Below, piece by piece: positions 8,975 to 17,094 of a stretch of 45,167 bases of DNA; the first letter of the stretch is position 1, and each line of letters opens with the position of its first letter. The notes under the pieces are model-generated. The model did no database searches. It was given only the letters and a program-made list of their open reading frames with translations, and was not told the DNA's origin. The translations under genes and the position numbers were made by a program. Where the stretch lies: contig NZ_GG667195.1 of NCBI RefSeq assembly GCF_000159635.1, positions 129,291 to 174,457 on the forward strand, written 5' to 3'. The DNA is from Corynebacterium lipophiloflavum DSM 44291 (GTDB lineage Bacteria > Actinomycetota > Actinomycetes > Mycobacteriales > Mycobacteriaceae).

Positions 8975-10001
8975 GGCCCGGGCCCGGCTTCTCTCGCAAC
9001 GTCTCGTGGGGACGCGCTGGGCGAGCGCCGCGGAGGCGGTGCGCGCCTTCGGGCTGATGCAGGGCCAGGAGACAACGGTGTTTTCGTCGATCGCGCTGCG
9101 CAACACGGGCGGGATCGACTCTGTCGCGGCTGCGCTGGACAGCCACAAGATCGTTCGCGCCTACCCGATGCGCGGCACCGTGTTCGCGGGGCTGGCCGAG
9201 GACATGCGCTGGATGACGGAGCTTGTCGCGAAACCAGGCGTCGCGGCGGCGCTGCGCAACGCCGAGGCCGCGGGAGTGAGCCCCGCGCATGTCGACGCCA
9301 TCCGCAGCGCCGTCCTCGAATCCGGGCCCGTCGACGGCGCCGAGTACAAGGCAATAGTCGCCCGCGTTCTCGGCAACCCGGCCCCGGACAATGCGATGGT
9401 GTATCGCTCCCGCTACGTCTTGCTTGTCGATAGCTCCTGCGCCTACCTTGGCCGCGACCAGCTCATAGGCCCGGCGCCCGCCGCGCCCGGGATCGAGCAA
9501 CGCTTCAACGGGCAGCGCCAAGATGCCGTCGATGAGCTGGTGCGCCGCTATGTCACCGCACATGGGCCCGTGACCCGTGAAGATGTTGCCTGGTGGTCGA
9601 AGCTCGGCGTGCGCGAGGTGCGCGTCGCATTAGAGCATCTTGGCGACGACTTCGCGCGCGACGGCGAGGACTACTTCCACGCTTCGCTGCCCGAGGCACT
9701 GGCGGCGACACCTGCCTCGACGTTTCGTGAGCCGCACCTGCTCCCGGCGTTTGACGAGTACATCCTCGGCTACAAGGACAGACTTTTCGCGATGACCGAC
9801 GACGTGCACACCCACCTCGCCCCGCGCAACATGGGAATCTTCCGCAAGTCCATCGTGGTCGACGGGGTCGTCCGCGGAACGTGGAAAGGCGCCGGCGGAA
9901 AGCTCGTCGTGGAGGACGTGGGCGGCCTGCCCAAATATGCTCTGCCCGGGGTGCGCCGCAAGTTTGCGGAGTTTCCCGCCATCCGCGCGACAGTGGCGTA
10001 G
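8958..10001 (+). CDS. winged-helix protein of the AlkZ-like HTH_42 family
   Basis: This 347-residue protein overlaps the end of polA by 17 bases, so it is probably cotranscribed and coupled. It matches the HTH_42 winged-helix family (pfam06224 type), whose studied members include the AlkZ and YcaQ DNA glycosylases that unhook interstrand crosslinks. Those enzymes use a QxQ catalytic motif. Here LMQGQE supplies Gln35-Gly-Gln37 in the expected N-terminal position. Later family features include VTREDVAWWSKLG (a winged helix), LLPAFDEYILGYKDR and VVDGVVRGTWK. A glycosylase role near polA, uvrB and uvrA is reasonable but inferred. Activity on crosslinks cannot be deduced. Confidence 0.85.
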   Translation: MKQRTRARARLLSQRLVGTRWASAAEAVRAFGLMQGQETTVFSSIALRNTGGIDSVAAALDSHKIVRAYPMRGTVFAGLAEDMRWMTELVAKPGVAAALRNAEAAGVSPAHVDAIRSAVLESGPVDGAEYKAIVARVLGNPAPDNAMVYRSRYVLLVDSSCAYLGRDQLIGPAPAAPGIEQRFNGQRQDAVDELVRRYVTAHGPVTREDVAWWSKLGVREVRVALEHLGDDFARDGEDYFHASLPEALAATPASTFREPHLLPAFDEYILGYKDRLFAMTDDVHTHLAPRNMGIFRKSIVVDGVVRGTWKGAGGKLVVEDVGGLPKYALPGVRRKFAEFPAIRATVA

Positions 10002-10009
10002 CGGGGTTA

Positions 10010-10015
10010 TAGGAT
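10010..10015 (+). promoter_or_regulatory. -10 element giving a leaderless lipoprotein transcript
   Basis: TAGGAT is followed by eight bases and then ATG at 10024. It fixes the start of the lipoprotein gene and excludes the longer in-frame extension into the preceding gene. Confidence 0.6.
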
Positions 10016-10023
10016 ACTTGTCC

Positions 10024-10533
10024 ATGAAGGCATGCTTCCGCGCGGTCGCCACGATTGTTCCTGTAGTCGTCGTGGCGGGCTGCTCAGCGCCGGAGGAGGC
10101 ATCCTCCGAGCCGGAGACCGTGACGCTGACAACCACAGTTGGGGCGAAGCCGGCCCCCGAGAACACCGCCGTGCCGCAAACTAAGGAAGCCAGCCAGGTG
10201 GGCGGGTTCTGCGGCACAGCAGGGGATGACATCGAGATCAACGCCTCCAGTGCGACCTCGTGCGAGTTTGCGCTCGCCATGTACGACGCCGCGATCAGCG
10301 CCGAGTACCAGATGCGGTCGGTAGACCCGAACGATTCGACAGCGCCGAAGGCCGCAATGGCCCGCGGTCTCCAGGTGGCCAGCCCGGTGACGGGGCAGAC
10401 GTACACCATCAACTGCATGAAGAGCTCCGCCGGTGGATCCCTCATTTACACTCAACCCGGCGACGACACCGTCGGCGCGACTCTTAATGGTCCGACACCC
10501 GGATATTGGCACTCTGACCGCGCGCCCGCGTGA
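10024..10533 (+). CDS. putative lipoprotein
   Basis: This encodes 169 residues. A lipoprotein signal peptide is clear: Lys and Arg near the N-terminus, a hydrophobic run, then the lipobox VVAGC with Cys at about 20. A Ser/Thr/Glu/Pro-rich linker follows, then a small domain with conserved-looking Cys residues (GGFCGTAG, ATSCEFA, INCMKS). The layout resembles other small mycobacterial and corynebacterial surface lipoproteins, but I recognise no named family. The 3' end overlaps the facing methyltransferase gene by 50 bases. Confidence 0.82.
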   Translation: MKACFRAVATIVPVVVVAGCSAPEEASSEPETVTLTTTVGAKPAPENTAVPQTKEASQVGGFCGTAGDDIEINASSATSCEFALAMYDAAISAEYQMRSVDPNDSTAPKAAMARGLQVASPVTGQTYTINCMKSSAGGSLIYTQPGDDTVGATLNGPTPGYWHSDRAPA

Positions 10534-11257
10534 CGAATATCGCCGTGCCGGGGAAGATGCGTCCACGCTCGGGGGACCATTGGCCCCAGGTCGCGCTCAC
10601 GCCCTCCGGCCACTCGGGCTCAAGGACGTCGAGAAGCTCAAAGGCGCTGCCGCGAAGAGCGCGAACCCAATCGCCGAACGTGCGGTGGTACTCGGCGTAG
10701 GTGAGAACACCGTTGGTGTCGTACTCTTCGTACTCGCGCGCGAAGTAGCTGATCTCCGCGGTCACCGATTCCGGGTCGTCCGGGAACACCCAGCGCATTG
10801 GGTGGGCCACGGAAAACACGAAGCGACCGCCCGGGACGATAACGCGCCTGATCTCGGCCAGCGCGGCGCCCACGTCGCGGACGAAGGGCAGCGCGCCGAA
10901 GGCGGAGAAAGCGACGTCGAAGGCGGCGTCGCGAAAGGGAAGGGCGAGCACGTCCGCCTGGGCGAGGCAGACGTCGCGGCGTGCCCGCGCCAGCATCCCG
11001 GCCGAGATGTCGAAGGCGGTGACGAACCCGGCCCCGTTGTCGGCGAGCCAGGAGGAGCAGGGTGCGGATCCGCAGCCGATCTCGAGGACGGCGCTGTGGG
11101 AAACGTCGCCAAGCAAACGCGCGTCACGCTCAGAAAGCATCTCGGGGCACCAGTGGAAGTCGGCGAGGTACGCCGCGTGCTCGGCGTGGTAGCGAGCCGC
11201 ATCTGCGTCCCAAAAGGCGCGGTTAGCTTTCGACGGCGAATGCGCTGCGTACGGCAT
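10484..11257 (-). CDS. class I SAM-dependent methyltransferase
   Basis: This 257-residue protein has the Rossmann methyltransferase fold. Motif I is VLEIGCGSAPCSSWLAD, an acidic residue at the end of beta-2 appears in TAFDISAGML, and motifs in DVAFSAFGALPFV and RVIVPGGRFVFSVAHP follow. It resembles the Methyltransf_11 group of small-molecule methylases. The substrate cannot be predicted. Its last 50 bases run antisense to the lipoprotein gene, so both 3' ends are interlocked. Confidence 0.88.
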   Translation of the reverse strand: MPYAAHSPSKANRAFWDADAARYHAEHAAYLADFHWCPEMLSERDARLLGDVSHSAVLEIGCGSAPCSSWLADNGAGFVTAFDISAGMLARARRDVCLAQADVLALPFRDAAFDVAFSAFGALPFVRDVGAALAEIRRVIVPGGRFVFSVAHPMRWVFPDDPESVTAEISYFAREYEEYDTNGVLTYAEYHRTFGDWVRALRGSAFELLDVLEPEWPEGVSATWGQWSPERGRIFPGTAIFVTRARGQSANIRVSDH

Positions 11258-11278
11258 TTTTCATGGCCCTTCCATTAT

Positions 11279-11307
11279 TTGCTTAACCTGGCAGATGTGA
11301 CTACCCT
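11279..11307 (+). promoter_or_regulatory. rpsA promoter
   Basis: TTGCTT (11279-11284) and TACCCT (11302-11307) are separated by exactly 17 bases. Transcription would start near 11314, giving an rpsA leader of about 130 bases. Confidence 0.6.
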
Positions 11308-11347
11308 GTCAGGGGCGTGTCTGCGTCGAGGGGTGGTTTAAGGCTAC

Positions 11348-11424
11348 ATAGGAGGGCTTGAACTGCGTCTGAGATGAGATCACCGAGGTGAGAGACGCGC
11401 TCATGTCCACTTTCGATCTCCTAT
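11348..11424 (+). promoter_or_regulatory. structured rpsA leader
   Basis: ATAGGAG (11348-11354) is complementary to CTCCTAT (11418-11424), and inside that pair GCGTCT (11365-11370) matches AGACGC (11393-11398). This nested two-stem element sits just before the rpsA ribosome binding site (GGAG at 11431). S1 is autoregulated in other bacteria, so a translational control element is plausible but untested. Confidence 0.4.
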
Positions 11425-11446
11425 TCTTTCGGAGCACTTTACAAAT

Positions 11447-12916
11447 ATGCCCACTTCCAACGCACCCCAGGTTGCCATCAACGACATCGGCAGCGCTGAG
11501 GACTTTCTCGCCGCAGTAGACGCGACCATCAAGTACTTCAATGATGGCGACATCGTCACCGGCACCGTCGTCAAGGTCGACCACGACGAGGTACTCCTCG
11601 ACATCGGGTACAAGACCGAAGGCGTCATCCCGACCCGTGAGCTTTCCATCAAGCACGACATCGACCCCGATGAGGTAGTCGAGGTCGGCGACGAGGTGGA
11701 CGCGCTTGTCCTGACCAAGGAGGACAAGGAAGGTCGCCTGATTCTGTCCAAGAAGCGCGCGCAGTACGAGCGCGCCTGGGGCACCATCGAGGAGCTGCAG
11801 AACAACGATCAGCCGGTTACCGGTACGGTCATCGAGGTTGTCAAGGGCGGCCTCATCCTCGACATCGGCCTGCGCGGCTTCCTCCCGGCATCGCTCGTGG
11901 AGATGCGCCGCGTCCGCGACCTGGACCCCTACATCGGCCAGGAGCTCGAGGCGAAGATCATCGAGCTGGACAAGCACCGCAACAACGTTGTCCTGTCCCG
12001 TCGCGCCTACCTGGAGGAGACGCAGTCCGCCGTGCGCTCCGACTTCCTGCACCAGCTGCAGAAGGGCCAGGTTCGCAAAGGTGTCGTGTCCTCCATCGTC
12101 AACTTCGGCGCCTTCGTCGATCTCGGCGGTGTCGACGGCCTCGTCCACGTCTCCGAGCTGTCGTGGAAGCACATCGACCACCCGTCTGAGGTTGTCACCG
12201 TCGGCGACGAGGTCACCGTTGAGGTTCTCGACGTCGACCTCGACCGCGAGCGCGTCTCCCTGTCGCTGAAGGCGACCCAGGAGGATCCGTGGCGCGTCTT
12301 CGCCCGCACCCACGCCGTGGGCCAGATCGTGCCGGGCAAGGTCACCAAGCTCGTCCCGTTCGGTGCGTTCGTTCGCGTCCAGGAGGGCATCGAGGGCCTC
12401 GTCCACATCTCCGAGCTGGCACAGCGCCACGTTGAGGTCCCGGACCAGGTTGTCGGTGTCGGCGAGGAGGTCATGGTCAAGGTCATCGACATCGACCTCG
12501 AGCGCCGCCGCATCTCCCTGTCGCTGAAGCAGGCCGACGAGGATTACGCCGAGGAGTTCGATCCGTCCCGCTACGGCATGGCCGACTCCTACGATGAGCA
12601 GGGCAACTACATCTTCCCGGAGGGCTTCGACCCGGAGACCAACGAGTGGATGGAGGGCTTCGACGAGGCCCGCCAGGAGTGGGAAGCACGCTACGCAGAG
12701 GCAGAGCGTCGCCACCAGGCCCACACCGCCCAGATCGAGCGCCACCGCGCGGCCGCCGCAGAGGCTGCCGCCCAGGGTGAAGACCAGTCGAACTACTCGT
12801 CCGAGTCCGCGGACGCTGCAGCTCCGGCAGCTTCCGACTCGGAGGAGTCGATCGGTGGCTCTCTCGCCTCCGACGAGCAGCTCGCCGCACTGCGCGACAA
12901 GCTGGCTGGCAACTAA
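11447..12916 (+). CDS. rpsA: 30S ribosomal protein S1
   Basis: S1 (489 residues) binds mRNA and helps load it on the 30S subunit. Four S1 (OB-fold) repeats are visible: about 36-105 (GDIVTGTVVKVDHDEVLLDI), 120-190 (VTGTVIEVVKGGLILDIG), 205-275 (RKGVVSSIVNFGAFVDLGG) and 290-360 (PGKVTKLVPFGAFVRVQEG). This four-repeat form is normal for actinobacteria; E. coli has six. The last 110 residues are an acidic, Ala- and Glu-rich low-complexity tail ending in LRDKLAGN. ATG 11447 follows GGAG by 12 bases. A perfect terminator hairpin ends the transcript. Confidence 0.98.
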   Translation: MPTSNAPQVAINDIGSAEDFLAAVDATIKYFNDGDIVTGTVVKVDHDEVLLDIGYKTEGVIPTRELSIKHDIDPDEVVEVGDEVDALVLTKEDKEGRLILSKKRAQYERAWGTIEELQNNDQPVTGTVIEVVKGGLILDIGLRGFLPASLVEMRRVRDLDPYIGQELEAKIIELDKHRNNVVLSRRAYLEETQSAVRSDFLHQLQKGQVRKGVVSSIVNFGAFVDLGGVDGLVHVSELSWKHIDHPSEVVTVGDEVTVEVLDVDLDRERVSLSLKATQEDPWRVFARTHAVGQIVPGKVTKLVPFGAFVRVQEGIEGLVHISELAQRHVEVPDQVVGVGEEVMVKVIDIDLERRRISLSLKQADEDYAEEFDPSRYGMADSYDEQGNYIFPEGFDPETNEWMEGFDEARQEWEARYAEAERRHQAHTAQIERHRAAAAEAAAQGEDQSNYSSESADAAAPAASDSEESIGGSLASDEQLAALRDKLAGN

Positions 12917-12966
12917 GCCGGGTACATCCCCGCTGGTGCACGCCGGCGGATAGTGCGCACACCGTC

Positions 12967-12990
12967 AAAAGGCCCCTCCGGGGGCCTTTT
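12967..12990 (+). terminator. rpsA terminator
   Basis: AAAAGGCCCC, a TCCG loop and GGGGCCTTTT form a perfect 10-bp stem running into a T tract, 50 bases after the rpsA stop codon. Confidence 0.93.
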
Positions 12991-13019
12991 CACATTGTTT
13001 GGCGGCGCTTGACACCCAC

Positions 13020-13025
13020 TAGGAT
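13020..13025 (+). promoter_or_regulatory. -10 element giving leaderless coaE
   Basis: TAGGAT is followed by six bases and then ATG 13032. A GTG at 13026 directly abuts this element and so would lie upstream of the likely transcription start. Confidence 0.6.
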
Positions 13026-13031
13026 GTGACC

Positions 13032-13631
13032 ATGCTGAAGATCGGGCTCACTGGAGGAATTGGAAGCGGTAAGTCGACCGTCGCAAAGCTGCTGCGCGAA
13101 GCGGGTTACCCGGTCGTCGACGCGGATCAGGTCGCGCGCGACAACATGGAGCCGGGATCGCCGGTTCTAGCCGAGGTTGCCGAGGCATTCGGCGCGGACA
13201 TTGTGCGTGACGACGGCAGCCTGGACCGCGCAGAACTCGCGCGCAGGGCGTTTTCGGACGAGGAGCGCACGCGCACGCTCAACGCGATTACCCACCCCGC
13301 GATCCGCGCGGAATCGAACCGGCGCTTCGCTGAACTCGAAACGCAGGGCGCGGCCGCGGCAGTCTACGACATGCCCCTGCTCGTGGAGCTGGGTCTCGAT
13401 GAAGAAATGGACTTAACCATCGTGGTAGACGTCCATCCGGACGAGCGCGTTCGCCGCCTCGTCAGCAGCAGGGGCCTCGACGAGCAGGACGCGCGCAACC
13501 GCATCAGCAGGCAGATCTCCGACGCTGAGCGCCGGGCGAAGGCGGACGTGGTGATCGACAACAACGGCTCGCTCGAGGAGCTTAAACAGCAGGTGAACGA
13601 AGTCGTTTCCCGCATTGGCAAGATGTTGTGA
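13032..13631 (+). CDS. coaE: dephospho-CoA kinase
   Basis: CoaE phosphorylates dephospho-CoA at the 3' hydroxyl, the last step of coenzyme A synthesis, in the cytosol. The 199-residue product has the P-loop GLTGGIGSGKST (about residues 5-16), the substrate-site DADQVARD, and the lid-region YDMPLLVELGL. Length matches the single-domain enzyme; no UPF0157 domain is fused, unlike the mycobacterial form. ATG 13032 is preferred over GTG 13026 because of the leaderless -10. Confidence 0.95.
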   Translation: MLKIGLTGGIGSGKSTVAKLLREAGYPVVDADQVARDNMEPGSPVLAEVAEAFGADIVRDDGSLDRAELARRAFSDEERTRTLNAITHPAIRAESNRRFAELETQGAAAAVYDMPLLVELGLDEEMDLTIVVDVHPDERVRRLVSSRGLDEQDARNRISRQISDAERRAKADVVIDNNGSLEELKQQVNEVVSRIGKML

Positions 13632-13686
13632 TCCGTTAAACTATTGGCAAAGTCCCATTAAGAAGCGTGTTCTAATGTAATCCCCC

Positions 13687-14040
13687 ATGGGTACGTGGAA
13701 TTGGGGCCCCTTCGACAACGATGTCGCAACGGAGACCGTCCAGCAGCTGGCGGACGGTACTTTTCGCATGGACCAATTCCGTTTCGAGTGCGAGACCGAG
13801 CCGCTCGACAGCGAGCAGGGCCAGGCCCTGGTCGTTCTCGCCGCGGTGATGAACGGCTTCGTGCCGGACACGCGCTTCGAGTCGGCCCGCGACTACCAGT
13901 TCACCTTCAAGGACCGCCGCTGGGTTGAATCCAAGGTCAAGGATCTCCTTACCCCCCGCGGTTCGGAGCTTTACGAGATGTGGGCCGACGCCGGCGAGCT
14001 ACAGCAATGGCTTGACGCTACAGCGCGTGTAGTGCGCTAG
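13687..14040 (+). CDS. DUF4259 domain protein
   Basis: This 117-residue cytosolic protein begins MGTWNWGPFDNDVA, the hallmark of DUF4259 proteins (GxWGxGPFDNDxA). Members are small, acidic and of unknown function. It lies alone between coaE and uvrB. TAATGT at 13673-13678, eight bases before the ATG, suggests a leaderless transcript. No catalytic motif is visible. Confidence 0.85.
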   Translation: MGTWNWGPFDNDVATETVQQLADGTFRMDQFRFECETEPLDSEQGQALVVLAAVMNGFVPDTRFESARDYQFTFKDRRWVESKVKDLLTPRGSELYEMWADAGELQQWLDATARVVR

Positions 14041-14051
14041 CGCCGCCTCGC

Positions 14052-14057
14052 TAGACT
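14052..14057 (+). promoter_or_regulatory. -10 element giving leaderless uvrB
   Basis: TAGACT, seven bases, then ATG 14065. The arrangement is the same as at polA. Confidence 0.65.
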
Positions 14058-14064
14058 AGGGGGC

Positions 14065-16158
14065 ATGGCATTTGCGGCAGAGCACCCGGTTATCGCGCAT
14101 TCCGAGTTTCGCCCGGTGGGCGAGATTGAGCGGCGCGAAAAACCTTTCGAGGTCATCTCCGAATACCAGCCGTCCGGCGACCAGCCAGGGGCGATCAAGG
14201 AGCTCAATGAGCGGCTCAACCGTGGCGAGAAGGATGTCGTGCTGCTCGGTGCGACGGGTACCGGTAAGTCCGCGACCGCGGCGTGGCTGATTGAGAAGCA
14301 GCAGCGTCCCACCCTGGTGATGGCCCCGAACAAGACGCTGGCGGCGCAGCTCGCCAACGAGTTGCGCCAGTTGTTGCCCAATAACGCGGTGGAGTACTTC
14401 GTTTCCTATTACGACTACTACCAGCCGGAGGCATACATCGCGCAGACGGACACCTACATTGAGAAGGACTCGTCGATCAACGACGACGTTGAGCGGCTGC
14501 GGCACTCGGCGACCTCGGTGCTGCTGTCGCGTCGCGACGTGGTCGTGGTCGCCTCGGTTTCCTGCATCTACGGCCTCGGCACCCCGCAGTCGTACCTGGA
14601 CCGCTCGATCGTGCTGCGCGTCGGCGAGGAGGTGGAGCGCGACCGCTTTCTGCGCCTGCTTGTCGACGTCCAGTACGAACGCAACGACATCGACTTCAAA
14701 CGCGGCACGTTCCGCGTCAAGGGCGACACCGTCGACATCATCCCGGCCTACGAGGAGGTGGCGGTGCGTGTGGAGTTCTTCGGCGACGAGGTCGACGAGC
14801 TGTACTACATCCACCCGTTGACCGGCGAGGTGTTGAGCAGGGAAGAGGAGGTGCGCATCTTCCCGGCCACGCACTACGTCGCCACCGACGATCGGATGGA
14901 GAAGGCCATCGAGGCGATCAAGCTCGAGCTGGCGGACCGGCTCGAGGATCTGGAAAACCGCGGCAAGCTGCTCGAGGCGCAGCGCCTGCGCATGCGCACC
15001 GAGTACGACCTGGAGATGATTCAGCAGGTCGGGTTCTGCTCCGGCATCGAGAACTACTCGCGCCACATGGACGGCCGGCCCGCGGGTTCAGCCCCGGCCA
15101 CCTTGATCGACTACTTCCCCGAGGACTTCCTCACCATCATTGACGAATCCCACGTCACCGTCCCGCAGATCGGCGGAATGTTCGAGGGTGACATGTCGCG
15201 CAAGCGCAACCTGGTGGAGTTCGGTTTCCGCCTGCCCAGCGCGGTGGATAACCGCCCGTTGAAATTCGACGAGTTCGAGGCGCGGATGGGCCAGGTTGTC
15301 TACATGTCGGCGACGCCGGGGGACTACGAGCTCGAGGCCACCGGCGGCGAGTTCGTTGAACAGGTGATCCGCCCTACCGGCTTGGTGGATCCGCAGGTGC
15401 ACGTGCGCCCGACGAAGGGACAGATCGACGACCTGATCGAGGAGATCCGCCAGCGCGTTAGCCGCGACGAGCGCGTCCTCGTGACCACCTTGACCAAGCG
15501 CATGGCGGAAGACTTGACGGATTACTTGCTGGATAACGGCATCAAGGTGCGCTACCTGCACTCGGATATCGACACCCTGCAGCGAGTGGAGCTGCTGCGG
15601 CAGCTGCGCCTCGGCGAGTACGACGTGCTCGTGGGCATCAACCTTTTGCGCGAGGGCCTCGACTTGCCGGAGGTGTCGCTGGTGGCCATCCTGGATGCCG
15701 ACAAGGAGGGCTTCCTGCGCTCGACGAAGTCGCTGATCCAGACCATCGGACGCGCGGCCCGCAACGTCTCCGGCGCGGTCATCATGTACGCGGACAAGGT
15801 CACCGACTCCATGCGTGACGCGATCGAGGAGACGGAGCGGCGCCGCGAGAAGCAGCTGGCCTACAACGTCGAGCACGGGATCGACCCGCAGCCGCTGCGC
15901 AAAAAGATCGCGGACATCCTCGACCAGGTCTACGACAACGCCGATGGCGAAGAGACGGCCGGCGGCGAAGCTGCGGTCGTCGAGAAGCCCGATGTCGCCT
16001 CGATGTCATCGAAGGACGTGCAGAAGCTTATCGACGACCTGACCGCGCAGATGGGAGCCGCCGCGCGCGAGCTGAAGTTCGAGCTCGCCGGTCGGCTGCG
16101 CGACGAGATCGCGGAATTGCGCAAAGAGCTGCGTGGTATGAAAGAGGTTGGAGTTTAG
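14065..16158 (+). CDS. uvrB: UvrABC system protein B
   Basis: UvrB (697 residues) verifies DNA damage handed over by UvrA and recruits UvrC for nucleotide excision repair. Visible parts are Walker A ([16 protein letters not shown], about 58-73), the damage-probing beta-hairpin ([14 protein letters not shown]), the DEAD-like box ([12 protein letters not shown]), helicase motif V/VI ([19 protein letters not shown] and QTIGRAARN), and the C-terminal UVR motif that binds UvrC ([20 protein letters not shown]). The start is set by the leaderless -10. The universal stress gene follows within 20 bases. Confidence 0.98.
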   Translation: MAFAAEHPVIAHSEFRPVGEIERREKPFEVISEYQPSGDQPGAIKELNERLNRGEKDVVLLGATGTGKSATAAWLIEKQQRPTLVMAPNKTLAAQLANELRQLLPNNAVEYFVSYYDYYQPEAYIAQTDTYIEKDSSINDDVERLRHSATSVLLSRRDVVVVASVSCIYGLGTPQSYLDRSIVLRVGEEVERDRFLRLLVDVQYERNDIDFKRGTFRVKGDTVDIIPAYEEVAVRVEFFGDEVDELYYIHPLTGEVLSREEEVRIFPATHYVATDDRMEKAIEAIKLELADRLEDLENRGKLLEAQRLRMRTEYDLEMIQQVGFCSGIENYSRHMDGRPAGSAPATLIDYFPEDFLTIIDESHVTVPQIGGMFEGDMSRKRNLVEFGFRLPSAVDNRPLKFDEFEARMGQVVYMSATPGDYELEATGGEFVEQVIRPTGLVDPQVHVRPTKGQIDDLIEEIRQRVSRDERVLVTTLTKRMAEDLTDYLLDNGIKVRYLHSDIDTLQRVELLRQLRLGEYDVLVGINLLREGLDLPEVSLVAILDADKEGFLRSTKSLIQTIGRAARNVSGAVIMYADKVTDSMRDAIEETERRREKQLAYNVEHGIDPQPLRKKIADILDQVYDNADGEETAGGEAAVVEKPDVASMSSKDVQKLIDDLTAQMGAAARELKFELAGRLRDEIAELRKELRGMKEVGV

Positions 16159-16177
16159 GAAAGGATCTATTGCCCTC

Positions 16178-16636
16178 ATGCACACGTATTCATCTATTGC
16201 TGTCGGCACGGATGGTTCGGCGACGTCGCTCATGGCGGTGCGCGCGGCGGCGAGCATGGCGCGGGTGTACGGTGCCGACCTGACCGTCATCTGCGCGCAC
16301 TACAACACCAACACCTCGCTGCTGAACTCCAGTAATGCGGAACAGTCGAAGGTGGATATCGTCACCGACGACGAAGCCGGAAGAATCCTCGCCGTGGCGG
16401 AGAGCATTGCCCGCGCGGAGCAGGCTCCGCGCGTCCACCTGGTGGCCAAGCCAGGAATGCCCGCGAACGCTCTGCTTGAGGCGGTGCAGGAGACGGGCGC
16501 GGACCTGCTCGTCGTAGGCAACAAGGGAATGCGCAGCCTGGCCGGCCGGATCTTCGGCAACATCCCCGGCGACGTGGCGAAGAAGGCCCCCGTCGACGTC
16601 GTGCTGGTCGACACCCGCGCGGAAGGCCACGACTAG
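16178..16636 (+). CDS. universal stress protein (UspA family)
   Basis: This is a 152-residue UspA-fold protein. The N-terminal strand (YSSIAVGTDGSATSL) and the C-terminal nucleotide loop (LLVVGNKGMRSLAGRIFGNIPGDV) fit the ATP-binding G-2x-G-9x-G pattern. An ATG at 16178 follows AGGAAAGGA; an upstream TTG at 16148 would add ten residues outside the domain and overlap uvrB. It forms a tandem pair with the next gene. Usp proteins are linked to stress survival; no specific trigger can be read here. Confidence 0.9.
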   Translation: MHTYSSIAVGTDGSATSLMAVRAAASMARVYGADLTVICAHYNTNTSLLNSSNAEQSKVDIVTDDEAGRILAVAESIARAEQAPRVHLVAKPGMPANALLEAVQETGADLLVVGNKGMRSLAGRIFGNIPGDVAKKAPVDVVLVDTRAEGHD

Positions 16637-16638
16637 AC

Positions 16639-17094
16639 ATGGAACAGGTCAGCGCACGCGACTACAAAACCGTTGTCGTCGGAAGCGACGGTTCGAGATC
16701 ATCGCTTCTCGCGGTCGAGCGGGCGGCGCGCATCGCCGCGGCATTCGACGCGGAACTGATCATCGCAACGGCCTACTACGCCTCCGACGAGGAGGCCGCC
16801 CGCACGCCACGGTTGGATTCGGTGACCATCCTCGGCGATGAGCAAGCCCGCGCGAACCTCGAAGGGGCCGAATCCCACGCGCGCTCCGCGGGCGCGCAAC
16901 GCGTCCAGATTGCCACGCGGGCCGGCACCCCCGTCGAGGCCCTCATGGGGGTCGTCAACGACTTTGACGCCGATCTTCTCATCGTGGGCAACAGGGGAAT
17001 CAACACGCTTACCGGCAGGCTACTGGGCTCCGTTCCCGCCGACGTGGCCAGGCAGTCCGACTGCGATGTCATGATCGTCCACACCGTGAAGTAG
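16639..17094 (+). CDS. universal stress protein (UspA family), second copy
   Basis: This 151-residue paralogue starts two bases after the stop of the preceding Usp gene. It keeps the fold ends YKTVVVGSDGSRSSL and LLIVGNRGINTLTGRLLGSVPADV, so ATP binding is likely. The two proteins could heterodimerise. Its last 75 bases overlap antisense with the end of the facing helicase gene. Confidence 0.9.
   Translation: MEQVSARDYKTVVVGSDGSRSSLLAVERAARIAAAFDAELIIATAYYASDEEAARTPRLDSVTILGDEQARANLEGAESHARSAGAQRVQIATRAGTPVEALMGVVNDFDADLLIVGNRGINTLTGRLLGSVPADVARQSDCDVMIVHTVK

Noticed and set aside
7790..9148. 452-codon open frame antisense to polA
   Set aside because: It mirrors polA and has the low-complexity composition typical of reverse frames in GC-rich DNA.
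11403..11519. Short frame in the rpsA leader starting ATG 11403
   Set aside because: It overlaps the rpsA start out of frame and shows no protein-like composition; translation is possible but unsupported.
11309..12745. 478-codon open frame antisense to rpsA
   Set aside because: It is the codon shadow of rpsA, with strong Val/Asp/Leu bias from complementary GC-rich codons; no ribosome binding site or family match.
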